10,107 bases of DNA from Methylomonas sp. (GTDB lineage: Bacteria; Pseudomonadota; Gammaproteobacteria; Methylococcales; Methylomonadaceae), in the NCBI GenBank assembly GCA_026990815.1, contig JALXCS010000387.1, positions 1-10,107 on the forward strand. The letters are read 5' to 3'. Numbering within the stretch: the first letter of the stretch is position 1; every line of letters begins with the position of its first letter. The notes beneath the pieces were generated by a model. That model made no database searches and was not told the origin of the DNA. It saw only the letters and a list, made by a program, of their open reading frames with translations. A program made the translations under genes and the position numbers. Positions 6,884 to 10,107 of the stretch are shown piece after piece.

Positions 6884-7769
6884 CGACACCGTGAGGGACA
6901 TGTGCGGCTGTCACATGTTGGCTTGCAGAAATACAATGGCCTTTTTGGTCATCAAAGAAAATATCAGCACCAAAAGCATTAAGGAATTCGCCCTTTGCCA
7001 TTCCCCCCAAAAATAACGCTTCATCAATTCTTATATCCCAATCCCTTAGCGTCCTGACGACTCGTTCATGTGCTGGTGCAGCCCTAGCCGTAACTAAGGC
7101 CGTCCGAATTGGTGAACTTTCTTCCCCAAAAGTCTTTTGAATACGATGCAATGCTTTCAAGAAATCTTTAAAAGGTCCACCAGTTAAAGGTATTTTGGCA
7201 GAATTCCTTTCATTATCTGTAAAAGCATCCAAACCTTTTTGTTGAAAGATTCGTTCTGATTCATCAGAAAATAATACTGCATCGCCATCAAAAGCTATTC
7301 GTAATTGATCAGGATATTGACTGGGCGTACAACTTGACAGAATTGTGGCGGCAGCATATCCGGCATCCAAAGCCTTAATAACATCATCAGTGTTAGCTGA
7401 TAAAAATAAATGTGCTCCAAATGCCGGAATATAGCCATATGGCGACATTCCACTGGTAAATGCCGCTCTGGTAATATTCAAACCATGATGGGCAATTGAA
7501 TTAAAAATTCTTAATCCGGTATCCGCACTATTTTGTGATAACAAGATAATTTCAACAAAAGGGGCATCTCCTGAAGATTCGTTATTGATGGCCAAAAATT
7601 TCTTAACTGGTGCAAATCCGAGGCCCGGCTCTAAAATCTCATCTTCATGTTCTATCTGATATTGGCAAAATGCTTCTTTTCCTTCAGTTTCAAAAATCCG
7701 GTGAGATTCATCCAGATCAAATAATGCTCTGGATGAAACTGCTACGACGAGTTTTTGCCGATTAGTCAT
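6870..7769 (-). CDS. 5'-nucleotidase of the cytosolic cN-I-like family
   Basis: Predicted to dephosphorylate nucleoside 5'-monophosphates in the cytoplasm. The 299-residue length and sequence fit the 5'-nucleotidase family that includes eukaryotic cytosolic cN-I (Pfam 5-nucleotidase, PF06189). Family landmarks are KLVVAVSSRALFDLDESHRIF (6-26), FDGDAVLFSDESERIF (160-175), TALVTARAAPAHERVV (223-238) and LGGMAKGEFLNAFGADIFFDD (254-274). These can be read as HAD-type motifs: D161 and D163 as nucleophile and acid, T227 in motif II, K259 in motif III, and D273/D274 in motif IV. All are present, so the enzyme is probably active. The start codon lies 17 bp after the CTERM gene stop on the same strand with no evident Shine-Dalgarno, suggesting translation coupled to an upstream message. 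The stop overlaps the convergent 485-residue gene by 14 bp, with no terminator seen between them. Confidence 0.88.
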   Translation of the reverse strand: MTNRQKLVVAVSSRALFDLDESHRIFETEGKEAFCQYQIEHEDEILEPGLGFAPVKKFLAINNESSGDAPFVEIILLSQNSADTGLRIFNSIAHHGLNITRAAFTSGMSPYGYIPAFGAHLFLSANTDDVIKALDAGYAAATILSSCTPSQYPDQLRIAFDGDAVLFSDESERIFQQKGLDAFTDNERNSAKIPLTGGPFKDFLKALHRIQKTFGEESSPIRTALVTARAAPAHERVVRTLRDWDIRIDEALFLGGMAKGEFLNAFGADIFFDDQKGHCISASQHVTAAHVPHGVANES

Positions 7770-7786
7770 TCAAAAACAATCACACT

Positions 7787-8488
7787 CTAAGAATCTATTC
7801 TTCTAATCTTCAAAAGACCAAAAATGCTTAAAACAAATAGTCCAAAACCAGCTGGTAGCGGTACAGGTGCAGCCTCGGGATTAAACTGATCTAGTGTCAT
7901 ACCTGCCAGGAATATACGTTGCTCACCATTAGCGCCATTATCAATTACACTGATTGTATCAAGAATATCTGTCAAAAAAACATCTGGAAGATCAATTGTC
8001 ACCATGTCTAAACGTGTTTGTTCATCCGGAGAATCGTAAGCAACTTGAGTTGTGGTTCCATTAATATCATTGGTGAAATTATTTTGATTATAGTCCCTGA
8101 TATCTACATTTCCTTCCAAATCCTTACGAAAAAAAGCCCCATTCTTACCTCTAAATTCTATTGCAGCTAGTGTTTCACCTGGTTTACCCCAAAAAGTATT
8201 AATAAGTGAGTAGACTCTAGTCACCCCCAAAACATCAACGTCAATATCTATTTGGCGTGGATTATCTCCATCTTGAAAAGTACTGTTCCAAACATTCTTT
8301 CCGCTTACGGGTATATTGAACAGAACACCAGCCAAATTTTGGCTCCCCTCCGGAAATGCAGGTGCTCCAGAACTGTCATAATCTTGCATGCGGCTATTGT
8401 GCAACGATGAAAAATCAACAGGCACAAAACCCGCTAAAGTAACCTGCGAAATGCCAAGTAATAAAACAGCTAAAACATTTTTTTTCAT
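7787..8488 (-). CDS. Secreted VPLPA-CTERM (PEP-CTERM type) sorting-domain protein
   Basis: A 233-residue exported protein. The N-terminus MKKNVLAVLLLGISQVTLA is a Sec signal peptide with likely cleavage after A19. The C-terminal 25 residues hold the complete sorting signal: the motif VPLPAG at 209-214, a hydrophobic helix (FGLFVLSIFGLL), and a basic end KIRRIDS. Such VPLPA tails are a known variant of PEP-CTERM signals, processed by exosortase in bacteria that make exopolysaccharide. The mature part has no cysteine and is rich in Asp, Asn and Thr, with an NQNNFTND stretch near the middle; I recognise no enzymatic domain. The start is fixed by AAGGAG (8497-8502, minus strand) with 8 nt spacing. 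The 5'-nucleotidase gene follows after 17 bp. No exosortase gene is in the window, so the partner must lie elsewhere. Confidence 0.85.
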   Translation of the reverse strand: MKKNVLAVLLLGISQVTLAGFVPVDFSSLHNSRMQDYDSSGAPAFPEGSQNLAGVLFNIPVSGKNVWNSTFQDGDNPRQIDIDVDVLGVTRVYSLINTFWGKPGETLAAIEFRGKNGAFFRKDLEGNVDIRDYNQNNFTNDINGTTTQVAYDSPDEQTRLDMVTIDLPDVFLTDILDTISVIDNGANGEQRIFLAGMTLDQFNPEAAPVPLPAGFGLFVLSIFGLLKIRRIDS

Positions 8489-8505
8489 GATAATTACTCC
8501 TTAAT

Positions 8506-8534
8506 AAAAAGCAAAAAGACAAATAAATCTGTCT
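8506..8534 (-). terminator. Terminator-like hairpin just upstream of the CTERM gene
   Basis: On the minus strand, AGACAGA (8534-8528) pairs with TTTGTCT (8523-8517) around a TTTA loop: seven pairs including one G-T. It is followed by TTTTGCTTTTT (8516-8506). The right edge of the T run is only a few bases before the Shine-Dalgarno of the CTERM gene. It could end transcription coming from the nitrilase gene or act as a leader attenuator. The stem is short and weak. Confidence 0.4.
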
Positions 8535-8581
8535 ATCTTGAAATTATTTATTTTTCGATAGCAGTAAGTTAACGCAAATTG

Positions 8582-8610
8582 ATTATATCCCGCATTAACA
8601 ATTTTCCGAA
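8582..8610 (-). promoter_or_regulatory. Candidate promoter for the CTERM/5'-nucleotidase pair
   Basis: The minus strand has a consensus -10 TATAAT (8587-8582). Seventeen bp upstream is TTCGGA (8610-8605), a poor -35 match. Transcription would start near 8575, giving a leader of about 87 nt that contains the hairpin at 8517-8534. The rest of the 190-bp gap (8489-8678) shows nothing else I can support. Confidence 0.35.
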
Positions 8611-8678
8611 AGGGTATTTACGGTTTATTATTTGAATTATCTCTATCAGGATTTAAATTTTCGCCAACAAACCTTAAT

Positions 8679-9548
8679 TCAAAGTGGATAAAAACCAAAC
8701 TGTTGAGGCCAGTCTCTATAATTAAATACCTGACCACTTTTTCGCACTTCGACAATTTTATCCAAGTCGATTTCCGCATAAAGCCACTGCGGTTTGTTTA
8801 GCTCTCCAAGGTGCAAAATACCATTATCTGGAAAACTCTTATCAACAGGGGTAAATACGGCAGCAGCTCCGACATTATTATCCACCGCCTCGTTCCACGA
8901 GGCTTCTCCAACGGTAGGAGATTGAATAACATAACATTGATTTTCCATCGCCCTCGCCTGGCAGGCAATGCGAACGCGATAATAACCTGCTAAAGTATCG
9001 GTACAACTTGGCACCAAAATTAAATTAGCACCTGCTTCAACCTGTTTTCGGGCAAACATTGGAAATTCGCTATCATAGCAGACGTTTATACCAATAATTC
9101 CATAATCGGTATTAAAAACCCTAAGCTGTGTACCTGGTTTAATATCCCAATCTTCATTTTCAAATCTAGTCATCATCAGTTTCGGCTGATAATCAAACAG
9201 GCCATCGGGCATAAAAAAATAGGCATGATTCTGATAACACCCTGCTTGATCAAGTACTGGAAAAGTACCGGCCTGAATATAGCATCCAAACTTGACTGCC
9301 AATCCTTGAAACAGTTTGAGATATTTGTCATACAATTCCTGGATGGCCTCTAGCTGTTTATCCAGATTCCGGTATACTTCCTTTGAAAAAAGAGAAGTAA
9401 TTTCCATTGAGCTATATTCAGGAAACAATAAAATTTTTCCGCCTTTTTCCGTAGCTTCTTTTACCCACGAGCTAACCTTTTCTTCATAGCTTTTCCAGTG
9501 CTTGTGAAAACTTATATCGTATTGCGCAACTGCTATTTTAACTTTCAT
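8679..9548 (-). CDS. Carbon-nitrogen hydrolase (nitrilase superfamily)
   Basis: Predicted cytoplasmic amidase-type enzyme of 289 residues that cleaves a non-peptide carbon-nitrogen bond; the substrate is unknown. The catalytic Glu-Lys-Cys triad of the superfamily is present: E44 in LLFPEYSSME, K123 in QPKLMMTRFE, and C157 in INVCYDSEFP. RIACQARAMENQCYVI (193-208) and NNVGAAAVFTP (224-234) are further family features. The protein covers a complete single nitrilase domain. The start ATG lies inside the end of the acetyltransferase gene (11-bp overlap) and has no Shine-Dalgarno of its own, which points to translational coupling. In other bacteria, for example B. subtilis YhcX, this branch is fused behind a GNAT domain as one protein; here the two parts are separate genes. 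No terminator is evident directly after the stop. The disrupted upstream gene may lower its translation. Confidence 0.88.
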   Translation of the reverse strand: MKVKIAVAQYDISFHKHWKSYEEKVSSWVKEATEKGGKILLFPEYSSMEITSLFSKEVYRNLDKQLEAIQELYDKYLKLFQGLAVKFGCYIQAGTFPVLDQAGCYQNHAYFFMPDGLFDYQPKLMMTRFENEDWDIKPGTQLRVFNTDYGIIGINVCYDSEFPMFARKQVEAGANLILVPSCTDTLAGYYRVRIACQARAMENQCYVIQSPTVGEASWNEAVDNNVGAAAVFTPVDKSFPDNGILHLGELNKPQWLYAEIDLDKIVEVRKSGQVFNYRDWPQQFGFYPL

Positions 9549-10107
9549 GTTTCAACCAAAAAGTCATTGGTTTTGGCGTCTCCTCAGTATCATCAATGTC
9601 TTTCCAGTTATAAGTGGTGGTTAATTCGGGGTGCTTGAAATATCCTCGTTTGTTCCAAAACTGATCAAGCGGAACATAGTTTTCCGGTCTACGGGGATGA
9701 TCAGCAGCTCTTTCCACGCAACAGAAACAAATTTCTTCGAACCCTCCGAGTTCTTCGGCATACGCTTCCCGTTCCTGAAAAAAGCGGACCCCGATCCCAA
9801 AACCACGATAAGCTTTAATTAAAACAGATTCGCCACAATAAAAGATTTTATTGGGATCATAACTATGCTCAATAAATGGTTTTTTCACCTCGGGAGTTTC
9901 ATATTTCATCGGAATTGCAGTTGAAGCACCCACCACCTTATGTTCATCCAGCGCCAAAACAATAACGCTCTCCGGACATTCAATATAGGTTGTTAAATAT
10001 TTTTCCTCATATTCGTAATCTCCGTCATAAAGATAAGATAAGGAAAATCACGGAAAACTTCGATCCTCAGTCGCGCTAATTCAGGAATATATTTTTCCAA
10101 CGCTTTA
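9538..10107 (-). pseudogene. GNAT-family acetyltransferase, frameshifted by a 5-bp duplication and partial at the window edge
   Basis: The minus strand encodes a GNAT fold in two frames. From the right edge, frame one reads KALEKYIPELARLRIEVF and then RDFPYL. It then runs into out-of-frame sequence and stops at a TAA (9995-9993). A second frame restores the homology: YLYDGDYEYEEKYLTTYI, then VIVLALDEHKVVGAS, and continues to the stop at 9540-9538. It includes the acetyl-CoA loop AYRGFGIG. The frames join exactly if one copy of a tandem 5-mer within 10030-10042 is removed, giving RDFPYLYDGDYEYEEKY, the expected family sequence. In the second frame the first possible start before the TTG at 9957 is absent, so any restart would lack the N-terminal third. 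The 5' end of the gene is outside the window. The 3' end overlaps the nitrilase gene by 11 bp. A sequencing or assembly error is an alternative to true inactivation. Confidence 0.8.
10030..10042. repeat. 5-bp tandem duplication causing the GNAT frameshift
   Basis: The plus strand reads AAGATAAGATAAG, a period-5 tract of 2.6 copies. On the coding strand it is TTATC repeated twice. Deleting one unit restores one continuous reading frame across the acetyltransferase gene. The tract is short, consistent with a slippage event or a read error. Confidence 0.8.

Overview
The window looks like chromosomal DNA of a gammaproteobacterium of moderate to low GC. A methanotroph of the Methylococcales is a plausible but unproven source. 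The grounds are ssb directly downstream of a YajR-type transporter, a YbgI-type Nif3 protein, and a secreted protein with a VPLPA-CTERM sorting tail, which implies an exosortase elsewhere in the genome. All calls come from reading the sequence and remembered family features; no search was run.

Layout, left to right. Positions 1-126 hold the last 20 codons of an IS3-like transposase and its probable terminal region. Next come an LplT-like MFS transporter (201-1658, +) and, convergent to it, a TetR/AcrR repressor with a WHG-type C-terminal domain (1682-2287, -). The repressor gene diverges from a Nif3/YbgI metal protein (2358-3125, +). The + strand continues with a YajR-like MFS transporter that has a TTG start (3276-4667) and ssb (4713-5180), closed by a strong intrinsic terminator (5215-5242). 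A poorly characterised AT-rich 485-residue protein follows (5426-6883, +). Its 3' end overlaps that of a convergent 5'-nucleotidase gene (6870-7769, -). Upstream of the nucleotidase on the minus strand is the VPLPA-CTERM protein gene (7787-8488, -). At the right edge are a carbon-nitrogen hydrolase (8679-9548, -) and, overlapping it by 11 bp, a GNAT acetyltransferase gene (9538 to beyond 10107, -) that is broken by a 5-bp tandem duplication.

Gene cooperation. The TetR regulator probably controls itself and perhaps nif3 from their 70-bp divergent promoter region; this is inference. The yajR-like gene and ssb are 45 bp apart and probably cotranscribed. The CTERM gene and the nucleotidase gene are 17 bp apart and probably share a transcript, although no functional link is known to me. 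The GNAT and nitrilase genes form a translationally coupled pair that corresponds to the two halves of bifunctional GNAT/carbon-nitrogen hydrolase proteins found in other bacteria.

No stretch longer than 300 bp lacks a gene. The largest gap (5181-5425) holds the ssb terminator and nothing else I can support. I saw no tRNA, rRNA, CRISPR array or evident defence or phage system. The most solid anomaly is the frameshifted GNAT gene. The least understood gene is the 485-residue protein.
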